Source: Butyrivibrio sp. INlla18 (lineage in GTDB: Bacteria > Bacillota > Clostridia > Lachnospirales > Lachnospiraceae). Taken from it: 64,000 bases of DNA. The number at the start of each line of letters is the position of its first letter. Positions within the stretch are counted from its first letter, which is position 1. The notes below the pieces were generated by a model. That model searched no databases. It was not told where the DNA came from and saw only the letters and a list, made by a program, of their open reading frames with translations. This document shows, piece after piece, positions 33,628 through 42,976 of this stretch. The stretch spans positions 62,001 through 126,000 of the forward strand of contig NZ_FMXK01000009.1 in NCBI RefSeq assembly GCF_900103635.1, given 5' to 3'. A program made the position numbers and the translations under genes.

Positions 33628-35400
33628 ATGAACAGAAAGTCAGGCTCTAAATTCAACGCTCGTATGTCAGTCATTCTTCTGGTAGTGACTATTCCTCTCA
33701 TCCTTGCCTTAATTGGTGGCATGTTCTACAGTAGCTATCATTTAACAGCTCTTGAAAAAAATGATGAGGAGCTCTACTTCAACATGTTGTACAAGATCAG
33801 TAATGACCTTGTAAAAGCCGACAGAGACTTTTATCAGGCTATGCTTGGGGGCACAGAGTATATCGCCTATAAGCCTTATGCTGACGAGACTCTTCTTAAG
33901 GAGTATCTTGATACTTACACCACAAACTCTCAGCAGACATTAGATGGTGTTAAGGCTGCAGCTGAGCTTGCGTCCAAGAACAACTATCTCTACAACGAGA
34001 TGAAGTCAGAATCAGGTAACACTTTCTCTTCTCTTTATTCAGATTTCCAAACAATATTTGCAAAATGGCAAACAGACTACGATTTTTCTACAAACTCAGG
34101 TAACTCAAAGGCTTTTTCTCTTGACTTTGAAGAAGCAAGAAACTGTCTCGATGAAATGGGTCAGATTGTGGAAGCTTGGGCTATTCAAGAAAAGACAGCC
34201 AATCAAAAGTCTGTTGCAACCAGCATAACTATAGGAATGATCGTATTTGCATTCGTATCAGTACTACTCCTTGCAATTACTATCATCATGATCTTTAACA
34301 TTGTTAAGAGCTTAAAGGCCATCAACGAATCTGTAGACAGGATCGCAACAGGCGACTTTGTAACTAAGATCAAAGCAGGTAGCATGGTAACAGACTTTAA
34401 CGAAATATGCACAAAGCTTGAGTCCATGAGACATGATCTTAGAAACGCTCTGGTAAAAGTAATAAACCATGCAGATTCAGTTAATTCAAAGGCTGAGCTT
34501 GCCAAGAACAGCATCTCTAATTCACAGACTACAACAGCTGATATCAGTTCTGTTGTTAACGACCTTGCTTCTGGAGCAACCTCAATGGCTGAAGATGTTC
34601 AGAGCACATCAAGTGTAACTGTCAACATGGGAACAGCTGTTGATAACGTCCGCGATTCAGCAAATGCTAACCTTAGACGTGGTTCAATGGTCTACACTGA
34701 ATCAGAAAAGGTTAAAGAACAGCTTGAACAGATCAAGCTCCAGGATCAGACCAATGATGAGATGGCAACTCAGGTTGCTGATTCAGTAAATGAGACAGCA
34801 AACGTAGTAGCTCAGATCTCATCTGCTGCTGAGTCTATCATCTCGATTGCAAACCAGACTAATCTCCTTGCCCTTAACGCTTCTATTGAAGCTGCAAGAG
34901 CAGGTGAAGCAGGAAGAGGTTTTGCAGTAGTTGCTGATAACATCAAGAACCTTGCAGGTAACACAAACTCACTTGCTGGTGAGATCACTAACATGCTTGC
35001 AACTATTACAGATTATTCAAATACTAACAAGGAACTTACTGAGAATATCAAGACTGCTATCTCCAATCAGACCTTCGCTCTTGAAGAGATGAGCGAATCC
35101 TTCGATCAGATGCTTGCTCTGTTAAAAGAGACAGAAACTGGAAATAAGCAGATCGTAGAACTTGTAGAGACTATGAACACAGATAAGGATAACATCCTTA
35201 ACTCTGTTGAATCTCTTTCAAGTATTTCAGAAGAAAATGCAGCATCAACGCAGCAGACAAGCGCTTCTCTCATGCAGCTTGACAGCAACATGGAATCTGT
35301 TGTTCAGCAGGCCGTAGACCTTCAGAAGATTGCAGAAGAGCTTACTGCTAACGTTAAATACTTCAAAGTTGAACTCCCTCAGGAGCAAAACGCTTTATAA
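33628..35400 (+). CDS. Methyl-accepting chemotaxis protein
   Basis: A 590-residue chemoreceptor. TM1 is near residues 13-33, followed by a helical extracytoplasmic sensor of about 160 residues, TM2 near 192-215, HAMP, and a methylation and signalling coiled coil with [18 protein letters not shown] at the tip. GGAGGAG precedes the ATG. Unlike the receptor at 19.2 kb, no flagellar-type promoter was recognised upstream. The last 6 bp overlap the convergent phosphofructokinase gene, with both stop codons in the overlap and no separate terminator. Confidence 0.95.
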   Translation: MNRKSGSKFNARMSVILLVVTIPLILALIGGMFYSSYHLTALEKNDEELYFNMLYKISNDLVKADRDFYQAMLGGTEYIAYKPYADETLLKEYLDTYTTNSQQTLDGVKAAAELASKNNYLYNEMKSESGNTFSSLYSDFQTIFAKWQTDYDFSTNSGNSKAFSLDFEEARNCLDEMGQIVEAWAIQEKTANQKSVATSITIGMIVFAFVSVLLLAITIIMIFNIVKSLKAINESVDRIATGDFVTKIKAGSMVTDFNEICTKLESMRHDLRNALVKVINHADSVNSKAELAKNSISNSQTTTADISSVVNDLASGATSMAEDVQSTSSVTVNMGTAVDNVRDSANANLRRGSMVYTESEKVKEQLEQIKLQDQTNDEMATQVADSVNETANVVAQISSAAESIISIANQTNLLALNASIEAARAGEAGRGFAVVADNIKNLAGNTNSLAGEITNMLATITDYSNTNKELTENIKTAISNQTFALEEMSESFDQMLALLKETETGNKQIVELVETMNTDKDNILNSVESLSSISEENAASTQQTSASLMQLDSNMESVVQQAVDLQKIAEELTANVKYFKVELPQEQNAL

Positions 35401-36639
35401 TGCCTCAGGTATTATGAGATGCCTTGGTAGTCCTCCAGACATGATAGGCATCAATTCACCACATATAAGGGGTCTTGCATAGTGCTCAAAGCTCTGTGTG
35501 AGGCCTCTTTTATCGTCTGTTATCCACTCAACCGGAACTTTCTTTTCATAGTTGGCGATAGCGTGGATATCGTATGTATCATAGATGCAGATATATGGGT
35601 AATCTGCAGTATTTTCCATCATTCTCTTCATGATGACCATCTTGCCGGTCTTTTTCTCACTAGCAGCTATGACAGCCTGAACACCGCACTGGTATGCCTC
35701 TTTCACATCTGTAAGTGAAGAAGCATGGGAAGCTGCTCTCTGCAGTGTGCTAAGCTCAACTGTTCGGGTACGAAGTCCCAGCTCATTTGTAAGCTTGTCA
35801 GCTAAAACTCTTGATGCTGCGCTCATCTGCTTGTGTCCAAATGTATCTGTTTCTACATTTCCATTTAGCTCACAGACATATCTTCCATCTGCTAGCTTAA
35901 TACCCTCTGAAATGACAATTAAAGCCGGTTTATGGGCCTTAGAAAGTTCTTTTGCATAATTCATGAAATCGTCCATATCAAATGGGATTTCGGGCAAATA
36001 AATGGCATCAGGTCCTGAACAGTCATCTGAAGCGCAAAGTGAAGCTGCTGCCGCAAGCCAACCTGCATTTCTACCCATGATCTCCACAATGACTATAGCT
36101 GGATTTCTTGGATCAGAAGCCTGATTGTCTCTTATAAGCTCTTTTACGCTGGTTGCTATATACTTAGCAGATGAGCCAAATCCAGGACAATGGTCCGTGA
36201 TAGGAAGATCGTTATCAATTGTTTTTGGAATACCTATAAACTGTTTGTCATATCCATGACTAGAAGAATAATCTGATAGTTTCATAATGGTGTCCATAGA
36301 ATCGTTGCCACCAATATAGAAAAAAGAATCGATATTATACTTGTCTAATATCTCAAAGATCTGTTCGTATGCTGAATTATCTACTGAAGCTTCTGGAAGC
36401 TTGTATCTGCAAGTACCAAGAACTGAAGCTGGTGTTCTCTTAAGCAGTTCCACATTGGTGGGATCACTTAAGTATTTATCCAGATCAATAAACTCTCCGT
36501 GTAATAGTCCCTCGATACCATGAATCATACCAAAGACCTTGTTTGCACCAAGCTCTTTAGCTTTGACATAAGCTCCTGCTACTGAAGCATTAATTGCCGC
36601 TGTTGGTCCTCCCGACTGACCAATAATGACATTATTCAT
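35395..36639 (-). CDS. 6-phosphofructokinase, pyrophosphate-dependent type
   Basis: It phosphorylates fructose-6-phosphate, probably with pyrophosphate, in glycolysis. The 414-residue protein has [13 protein letters not shown] at the N-terminus, then [10 protein letters not shown] and [15 protein letters not shown]. The Asp in GGNDS together with the Lys of PKTIDND is the signature I recall for PPi rather than ATP use. GGAGGAATCTA precedes the ATG at 36639; the 20-codon upstream extension is rejected. It would receive fructose-6-phosphate made by the mannan pathway. Confidence 0.92.
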   Translation of the reverse strand: MNNVIIGQSGGPTAAINASVAGAYVKAKELGANKVFGMIHGIEGLLHGEFIDLDKYLSDPTNVELLKRTPASVLGTCRYKLPEASVDNSAYEQIFEILDKYNIDSFFYIGGNDSMDTIMKLSDYSSSHGYDKQFIGIPKTIDNDLPITDHCPGFGSSAKYIATSVKELIRDNQASDPRNPAIVIVEIMGRNAGWLAAAASLCASDDCSGPDAIYLPEIPFDMDDFMNYAKELSKAHKPALIVISEGIKLADGRYVCELNGNVETDTFGHKQMSAASRVLADKLTNELGLRTRTVELSTLQRAASHASSLTDVKEAYQCGVQAVIAASEKKTGKMVIMKRMMENTADYPYICIYDTYDIHAIANYEKKVPVEWITDDKRGLTQSFEHYARPLICGELMPIMSGGLPRHLIIPEAL

Positions 36640-36658
36640 TAGATTCCTCCAAAAGTTG

Positions 36659-36690
36659 TATTTGTAGCCCGCCCAAAAACATACAAATAC
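36659..36690 (-). promoter_or_regulatory. 9-bp inverted repeat in the phosphofructokinase leader
   Basis: GTATTTGTA and TACAAATAC are perfect arms 14 bp apart around a GC-rich loop, ending 19 bp before the start codon. They could be an operator or a leader hairpin close to the ribosome binding site. Confidence 0.4.
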
Positions 36691-36703
36691 TCCACGCATA
36701 ATA

Positions 36704-36738
36704 ATAGCCCATGTCAGATGATTCTGTACATGGGCTAT
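36704..36738 (-). terminator. Terminator of the SH3-SGNH gene
   Basis: ATAGCCCATGT and ACATGGGCTAT form an 11-bp perfect stem 12 bp past the stop codon; the minus strand continues TATTATG, so the T-run is short. Confidence 0.75.
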
Positions 36739-36749
36739 ATTACCAAATA

Positions 36750-37676
36750 TTAAGCTTGTGTTGTCATAACAGACATATAATATGAATAAAGATTCTTGTA
36801 AGTGGTCTTATCATAGTGAAGTCCGTCTGACGCATTAAATCCGTTCTGCTGCAAGAATGTGTATCCATCGATCCACTGAATTCTAGGATCAAGCTCATTC
36901 TTGAGTTTGGAGTTAAAACTTTCGATCTGATCATTTGTTACTCTTGCTGAAGAACCAACAGGTGTAACTGCAGCATAGTAAACTGTAATTCCTGCTTCTG
37001 TCCAAGCATCAATATTGCTATTAACAAGCTTGATATACTTAGAAGCATTACCAAGATCATTAACACCAAAGTTAATGACCATTACTGTTCCATTTCCAGC
37101 TGTCTCTGAGATCTCAGAAAGAGCTGTATTCTTGAACCAGTTATATCCCTCTCCAACCTTGGCTACATAAGCCTTGTCTGTAGAACCTACAGCCATCTTG
37201 AGCTGAACTGTTCTGGAATCTCCTACAAAGAGATAAGGAACTCCTGGTAATCCCTCTGTAAAAAAGTCTCCCATAACAAATCCAAGGTTTTCATTATAAG
37301 AAATTTCATACCATCCGTTGTCTGTTGCTCCAATGACCTGTACTGCGCTTCCCCAGCTAAGTTTGCCGATCTTGTCATAATCTGTACCTGCGCCTGCTCT
37401 AACATTTACTGTATCGCTGGCATACATAGTAACGGGTGTCTCGTAATCTGTAATTGAATAAGGTGCTGTTTCTACTTCCTTTCCTGCGTTAGCAACCTCA
37501 AGGTCTAAATTGTTATCTACGAGTACCTGTTCATTAGATACAGTTTCAGTTACTTCTGAGATATTCTCTGAAGCAATTACCTTCTGATCCGCTGTTACTC
37601 CTGCGCAAACAACTGCAGCAAACATTCCTGCAAAGGCCAATAAAGCGATAAAATTTTTTCTTTTAATCTTACGCAT
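36750..37676 (-). CDS. Exported SH3-domain plus SGNH-hydrolase protein
   Basis: A 308-residue exported protein. Residues 1-30 are a signal peptide (basic MRKIKRK, then LLAFAGMFAAVVCAGV). A bacterial SH3 domain spans about 85-140 (VNVRAGAGTDYDKIGKLSWG, then GWYEISY), suggesting cell-wall binding. The SGNH domain shows VGDSRTVQL (Ser), FGVNDLG (Asn) and DGLHYDKTTY (Asp, His). A role in deacetylating wall or surface polymers is inferred. The ATG at 37676 has no ribosome binding site and sits about where a strong promoter would start transcription. Confidence 0.85.
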   Translation of the reverse strand: MRKIKRKNFIALLAFAGMFAAVVCAGVTADQKVIASENISEVTETVSNEQVLVDNNLDLEVANAGKEVETAPYSITDYETPVTMYASDTVNVRAGAGTDYDKIGKLSWGSAVQVIGATDNGWYEISYNENLGFVMGDFFTEGLPGVPYLFVGDSRTVQLKMAVGSTDKAYVAKVGEGYNWFKNTALSEISETAGNGTVMVINFGVNDLGNASKYIKLVNSNIDAWTEAGITVYYAAVTPVGSSARVTNDQIESFNSKLKNELDPRIQWIDGYTFLQQNGFNASDGLHYDKTTYKNLYSYYMSVMTTQA

Positions 37677-37681
37677 GAATG

Positions 37682-37712
37682 AGATTTTACAATAACAGTA
37701 AAATCTTGTCAA
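37682..37712 (-). promoter_or_regulatory. Near-consensus promoter with overlapping palindrome; leaderless start
   Basis: -35 TTGACA (37712-37707), 17-bp spacer and -10 TAAAAT (37689-37684) are near-perfect. AGATTTTAC and GTAAAATCT, a 9-bp perfect inverted repeat (37682-37690, 37698-37706), cover the spacer and -10, as an operator would. The -10 ends only 7 bases before the ATG, so the mRNA should begin within a base or two of the start codon. Confidence 0.7.
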
Positions 37713-37713
37713 A

Positions 37714-39039
37714 CTATCGACTTGTTTTCTTAGGAATAATGATCTCAACTGTAGTCCCCACCCCAGGCGTAGACGATATTCTCATCTCCGCATTCTCGAC
37801 AATCTTAAGTCTGTTCCTAACATTTCTGATTCCGATCCGTTTGTTATCGTTCACAACTTCTTTTTCATATTCATTAACATCAAATCCAACACCATCATCA
37901 GAAATCTTGATTCTGATGTATCCATACCCCTCTTCAGTACTGATCCTGATATTTCCAAATTCATCCAATCCTTTGGCACATACACCATGATTGACTGCAT
38001 TTTCTACAATTGGCTGTATAGTAAGAGCTGGTATATCAAAATCTGTAGCCTTGATATCATATTCAACCTTGAATCTATTTGGGAATCTTGCTTCTTCGAT
38101 GGCTAAGTAATCTTTTGTATGTTGCAGTTCCTCAATAAAAGGAATTGGTTCCTCTGTTTCGATGGAGCTTACATTTTCTTTAAGGTAATCCGCAAGACTT
38201 TCTAATATCTCTTTTGCCTTATTTATATCTTTGTCACAAAGATTACTAATGGCACTTAAGGTGTTATACAAAAAGTGAGGCTTGATCTGGGAAATAGCAA
38301 TCCTCATTCGCATATCCTCAAGTTCCTGATTTTGCTTTTCAATGTATCCCCTCTGCTCCATCATTGTCTTGGCATTATCTTCAAGGGCCTGACCAAACAT
38401 GATAAGAGATACGATTATGATAGCGATATTTGAAAGTGAAAAGCCGTAGATAAAGAGCTGCACTATAGATGCCAATATCGGAAGTGTTATAAACAACAAG
38501 ATAGCATTGCATCTCTTTTTGTTGATCTGATCTCTTTTGATCCAAACATAAGCCCCAACGCCTATTGATTCAACTAGAACAATTATTGTCCAGATAATAA
38601 ATCCAGGTCCGCGCTGATATAGGTTAGTTTCTGGATTGATGGTATAAACAAAGCCATACATCTGAGCTATTGCTAGGTAAAGTTCAGCTACAGAGCCAAG
38701 TCCTCCCATGTAGAACATAACTCTTATACTTCTTTTTTCAGGCTGAATGGACAATATAACGTAAGCCGTCAGAAATACTGGCAAAATAGCATTACATACA
38801 AATGACATGTAATTAGAAAAATTCAAAATAGCATAGGCAAGAGATCCTGGATTTCCTCTAAAAAACCAAGCTGCGGAATCAAAAAATAAAAGTACACTGA
38901 CAGTAAGTTCAAGCTCCGCAAGAGCTCTATACTGCTCCTTGATCACAGTTCTTCCTATAAAAAGATATATTGCTGATATTACAGCAAAGATACTTCCCCA
39001 AAGTTCTAAACAAGTGTATACATACTTTAGTTCCAGCAC
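37714..39039 (-). CDS. LytS-type sensor histidine kinase, orphan
   Basis: A 441-residue membrane kinase. About seven hydrophobic segments fill residues 8-218, a short coiled coil follows (EQRGYIEKQNQELEDM), then the His_kinase domain with phospho-acceptor His255 in QIKPHFLYNTL. The HATPase domain shows QPIVENAVNHG, SDDGVGFD and GIGIRNVRNRL-like GIRNVRNRL. This is the YehU/LytS type that normally pairs with a LytTR regulator, but no response regulator lies nearby. The GTG start has GGAGGT at 6-base spacing. The next gene begins 37 bp after its stop. Confidence 0.9.
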   Translation of the reverse strand: MLELKYVYTCLELWGSIFAVISAIYLFIGRTVIKEQYRALAELELTVSVLLFFDSAAWFFRGNPGSLAYAILNFSNYMSFVCNAILPVFLTAYVILSIQPEKRSIRVMFYMGGLGSVAELYLAIAQMYGFVYTINPETNLYQRGPGFIIWTIIVLVESIGVGAYVWIKRDQINKKRCNAILLFITLPILASIVQLFIYGFSLSNIAIIIVSLIMFGQALEDNAKTMMEQRGYIEKQNQELEDMRMRIAISQIKPHFLYNTLSAISNLCDKDINKAKEILESLADYLKENVSSIETEEPIPFIEELQHTKDYLAIEEARFPNRFKVEYDIKATDFDIPALTIQPIVENAVNHGVCAKGLDEFGNIRISTEEGYGYIRIKISDDGVGFDVNEYEKEVVNDNKRIGIRNVRNRLKIVENAEMRISSTPGVGTTVEIIIPKKTSR

Positions 39040-39152
39040 TGTAGCACCTCCGTTATAGCCTCCTATAGTTGCCTGGCGTTACATTCTTACCCCACTTAAA
39101 TATACTCCCTCTATTATAACTCATTTTTAACGGAATATCATTAAAGCAAAAA

Positions 39153-39178
39153 AGCTCCAGCGTTTATTCGCTGGAGCT
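39153..39178 (-). terminator. Terminator of the ABC exporter operon
   Basis: AGCTCCAGCG and CGCTGGAGCT form a perfect 10-bp stem with a 6-nt loop, followed on the minus strand by TTTTTTGC, 12 bp past the stop codon. Confidence 0.93.
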
Positions 39179-39190
39179 AAAACTATATTC

Positions 39191-40978
39191 TTATCCTACT
39201 TCCATGCCATCGATCTGAGCAGTGTAAAGGTGATAATAATCGCCCTTCTTGGCCATGAGTTCTTCATGACTTCCGCATTCAGTAATACCACCCTTATCAA
39301 TGTACATGATCTTGTCACACTTTGTGATAGTTGAAAGTCTGTGAGCTATGATAAAGCTTGTTCTACCCTCAAGCATTGCATCAAGACCTTTCTGAAGTGC
39401 TCTTTCAGTCTGAACATCGATACTTGATGTGGCTTCATCAAGAACTAGGATCGCAGGATCAGATAAAAGAGTTCTCGCAAAGGATATAAGCTGCTTTTGT
39501 CCCTGAGAAAGAAGCGCGCCTCTTTCCTTAACCTCTGTGTTATATCTCTTTGGCATGAACTTGATGAAATCATCGGCACATACAGCCTTGCTGGCTCTTC
39601 TAACCTCTGCCTCTGTGGCATCAAGTTTACCATATCTGATATTGTCGCCAATAGTTCCTGAGAAAATGAAGCTATCCTGTAGCATTATTCCCATCTGTGA
39701 TCTAAGGGAATTAAGCGTAACCTTGGAGATGTCTTGTCCATCAATAAGGATTCTTCCGCTCTGGACATCATAAAATCTTGAAATAAGGCTTACGATAGTA
39801 CTCTTTCCTGCTCCTGTTGGTCCAACAAGAGCCACACTCTCACCAGGCTTTACGCTAAATGATACGTCATGCAGTACTTCTTTTCCCTTCTCATAGGAAA
39901 AAGATACGTTTTCAAAAGTTACCTCTCCAACAAGCTTGCCAATTGGCCTTGCATCTGGCGCATCATCAATAGTTACAGGCTCATCCATGGTCTCAAAGAT
40001 TCTCTCAAGATAAGCCATGTTGTTGATAAAGTTGTTAAAGATATTTCCAAGGTTCATGATTGGCTGCCAGAATCTTGAAGCATAGCTTGATATAGCTACG
40101 ATAACACCAAGAGATTCATTGCCCTGTGAGAATACAAGGAGCGCAAACATGAAGATCGCAGCCCTTACAAGAACTGATATAGTATCGATACCAGGCCATA
40201 CCATGGTACTGTAGCTTACAGCCTTCATCCAGGTCTTTCTGCAGTTGCTAGAAAGAGTCTTGAAAATATCAGCGTTTTCTTCTTCTCTTGCAAATATCTG
40301 AGTAATTCTTGCTCCAACAATGTTCTCCTGAAGGTAAGCATTGAGGTTTGAGTTTTTGTTTGAAACCGCCTGCCAAGCCTTTCTTTGCTTGTTCTTGATC
40401 CAGAACATAAACACCATGAGGATTGGTACACCAGCTAGAACCACAAGACTTAGTTTTACATCTACCGCAAGCATGAAAACAATGATAAATACAAGGTTTA
40501 TGATCTCAAGGATAACATTTATGAGACCGTTACTTAGCATATCTGATACAGAGTTTACGTAGTTAACTACTCTTACCAGAATCTTGCCGTGTGGTCTGTC
40601 GTCATAGTACTGAAATGGAAGCTTCTGGAGATGCTCAAAGAGATCTCCTCTTATCTGGTAAATGATATCCTGGCTGACATTTACCATAATATGTGAACGG
40701 ATGGTTGTCATGATAACGCTCACAATGTAAAAGGCTGTCGCTGCAATTACCAACCTAAACAGCATATCTCTATCCTGATTTGGAACTGCGATATCAAGCG
40801 CTCTCTGAACGATCATAGGGCTCACAAGAGCTGCCGCACCACCAAGAGCAGAAAAGAAAAGAGCTGCTCCCATCTTTCCTGCATGTTTCTTAATATAACC
40901 AGAAGCCCTAAGTAAATGTTTTATGTCAAAAGGCTCTTCTAGTATTTCATCTTCTTTATATGTATTCCTACGTGGCAT
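39191..40978 (-). CDS. ABC exporter half-transporter, second of a heterodimer
   Basis: A 595-residue half-transporter: six membrane helices (about residues 40-330) then an ATPase with Walker A GPTGAGKST, signature LSQGQKQ and Walker B ILVLDEATSSID, and the switch HRLST. The canonical LSGGQ is altered to LSQGQ. It lies 16 bp after its partner, in the order usual for BmrC/BmrD- or TM287/288-like heterodimeric drug or lipid exporters. The Glu after Walker B is present, so this subunit carries the consensus ATPase site residue. AAAGGACAC precedes the ATG. Substrate unknown. Confidence 0.93.
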   Translation of the reverse strand: MPRRNTYKEDEILEEPFDIKHLLRASGYIKKHAGKMGAALFFSALGGAAALVSPMIVQRALDIAVPNQDRDMLFRLVIAATAFYIVSVIMTTIRSHIMVNVSQDIIYQIRGDLFEHLQKLPFQYYDDRPHGKILVRVVNYVNSVSDMLSNGLINVILEIINLVFIIVFMLAVDVKLSLVVLAGVPILMVFMFWIKNKQRKAWQAVSNKNSNLNAYLQENIVGARITQIFAREEENADIFKTLSSNCRKTWMKAVSYSTMVWPGIDTISVLVRAAIFMFALLVFSQGNESLGVIVAISSYASRFWQPIMNLGNIFNNFINNMAYLERIFETMDEPVTIDDAPDARPIGKLVGEVTFENVSFSYEKGKEVLHDVSFSVKPGESVALVGPTGAGKSTIVSLISRFYDVQSGRILIDGQDISKVTLNSLRSQMGIMLQDSFIFSGTIGDNIRYGKLDATEAEVRRASKAVCADDFIKFMPKRYNTEVKERGALLSQGQKQLISFARTLLSDPAILVLDEATSSIDVQTERALQKGLDAMLEGRTSFIIAHRLSTITKCDKIMYIDKGGITECGSHEELMAKKGDYYHLYTAQIDGMEVG

Positions 40979-40994
40979 TTTAGTGTCCTTTCTA

Positions 40995-42776
40995 TCAACC
41001 TACCTGAAGCTTAACAAGTTCTGCGTAGTAGCCGCCTTTTTTGATCAGTTCCTCATGAGTTCCGCGCTCTGTGATCTCGCCGTGCTGCATAATAAGGATC
41101 TGGTCCGCATCCTTTGTGGTTGAGATACGCTGCGCGATGATAATCTTTGTACATTCAAAATCAAGGTGCCTCAAGCTGTCCTGAATCTCTTTTTCCGTTT
41201 CAAGATCCACAGCTGATGTTGTATCATCAAGTATCAAAATCGAAGGTCTGACTGCCAGCGCTCTTGCAAGAGATATTCTCTGCTTCTGTCCGCCGGAGAG
41301 GCCCACACCTCTTTCACCAACGATAGTCTCATATCCTTCTGGCATCTTGGCAATAAAGTCAGATGCTGCAGAATACTTGGCAAATCTCACAACCTCTTCT
41401 CTACTGATCTCGCTGTCACCATAGGCAATGTTACCGTCGATAGTATCTGAATAAAGAAGTACGTCCTGAGTTGCAAGACCTATGTTCTTTCTGAGCTGAT
41501 GAAGCTTTAACTTATTGACATTGACTCCGTCTATGAGTACTTCGCCGCTTGTTGGCTCATAGAATCTAGGAATAAGGTGTATAAGCGATGTCTTGCCACA
41601 TCCAGTCTCGCCCATGATAGCAATAGTCTGTCCCTTCTTGACGCTAAAAGAAATATGCTCAAGAACAGGCAGGTCGCTGTCTGCATATTGAAATGAAACG
41701 TCCTTAAACTCGATATTTCCTTCAAATCTTTCAGGCTTGTCTATTGCATCCTTGGCATCTACGATCTCAGGCTCCGAGTAATATATCTCCATAACCTTGG
41801 CAGATGCTGCAGAAAATCTCTGGAATTCATTCATTACGTTACCAAGCTGTCTCATAGGGTTTGCAATAGCCCAGATAAGACCTGAGAACGCCACATATTC
41901 TCCAAGGGAAATCTTGCCTTCTATTAGGAAAAGACCTCCCACAAGAATGAGGATAACTGACAGGCAGTTAGCAAGTGTTTCAACATAAGGATAGAACTTA
42001 AGCCAGGTAAAAGCTGTCTTTTTATTGGTATCTCTGTAGTCCTTGTTACACTCATCGAACTTTTCTATCTCATAGCTTTCTCTTGCAAATGCCTTGACTA
42101 CTCTATTACCTGCAATGTTTTCCTGCGCTACTGTGTTCATATATGCAAGCTTCTCACGAAGAAGAGCGTGCATAGGAGCTACAAGGAGCTTGAACACATA
42201 GATGATAAAGAAGATAAGAGGAGCAACTATCAAAAGGCTCACAGCAAGCTTCCAATCCATGATCATAAAATAGATTGCAGTTGCAGACACCAAAGATATG
42301 GCCTCTATCACCATTCTGATAACCCAAGCAACCATATGTCTTACAGCATCAAGGTCACCAGTAACTCTAGTCATAAGGTCACCTGTCCTATAAGTGCTGT
42401 AAAACTTCATATCCTGTCTCTGAATCTTGTCATATAGGAAATTTCTAACTTTGAAAAGAACTGCCTGTGACACATACTCATATCCCATGCAGTCAAAATA
42501 GACGATGATACATCTAAGGATTGTCAGACCTACCATCAAACAAAGGAGTCTTATAAACTCATCTGGGTGGTTAGCCAGATTTTCTTTTGCCCCATCTCCT
42601 GAAAGGAACCTGTTAACGATCTGCCCAGAAAAAAAAGGCACAGTCAGCTGTAAGATGTTATAAACAACTGTGCCAAACATAGCAAGGACATACAGCGCTC
42701 TGTAGCCCTTCATGTTGTCCCAAAGCCACTGGATCCTGGTCCTTGGATACTTCCACTTCTCATTATTCTTTTTCAT
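40995..42776 (-). CDS. ABC exporter half-transporter, first of a heterodimer
   Basis: A 593-residue half-transporter with six membrane helices and an ATPase: Walker A GETGCGKTS, signature LSGGQKQR, Walker B SILILDDTTSAVD, and AQRIST in place of the usual HRLS switch. Asp replaces the catalytic Glu after Walker B, and Gln replaces the switch His; these are the hallmarks of the degenerate-site subunit in heterodimeric exporters. The ATG at 42776 has AGGGGTG upstream; an overlapping GTG four codons earlier is less likely. First gene of the two-gene operon. Confidence 0.93.
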   Translation of the reverse strand: MKKNNEKWKYPRTRIQWLWDNMKGYRALYVLAMFGTVVYNILQLTVPFFSGQIVNRFLSGDGAKENLANHPDEFIRLLCLMVGLTILRCIIVYFDCMGYEYVSQAVLFKVRNFLYDKIQRQDMKFYSTYRTGDLMTRVTGDLDAVRHMVAWVIRMVIEAISLVSATAIYFMIMDWKLAVSLLIVAPLIFFIIYVFKLLVAPMHALLREKLAYMNTVAQENIAGNRVVKAFARESYEIEKFDECNKDYRDTNKKTAFTWLKFYPYVETLANCLSVILILVGGLFLIEGKISLGEYVAFSGLIWAIANPMRQLGNVMNEFQRFSAASAKVMEIYYSEPEIVDAKDAIDKPERFEGNIEFKDVSFQYADSDLPVLEHISFSVKKGQTIAIMGETGCGKTSLIHLIPRFYEPTSGEVLIDGVNVNKLKLHQLRKNIGLATQDVLLYSDTIDGNIAYGDSEISREEVVRFAKYSAASDFIAKMPEGYETIVGERGVGLSGGQKQRISLARALAVRPSILILDDTTSAVDLETEKEIQDSLRHLDFECTKIIIAQRISTTKDADQILIMQHGEITERGTHEELIKKGGYYAELVKLQVG

Positions 42777-42976
42777 AATAGTCTTCACCCCTATAGCCGT
42801 GATGTTGTTTTTAGCTATATTTCGATTCTATTATTCATATTTCCATTCTTCAAGCACGTTTATTGCACTTTTCTGCCCATTTTTTGTCATTAATAAATTA
42901 TCAGGCTTCTTTCTTAATACTTTTATTATAATTTCGTCAATAGACGCCATGCTATAATTGTTGTGAGGTGATGTTT

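Noticed and set aside
37714..39039. Complete two-component system
   Set aside because: No response regulator with a receiver domain lies near the kinase on either strand.
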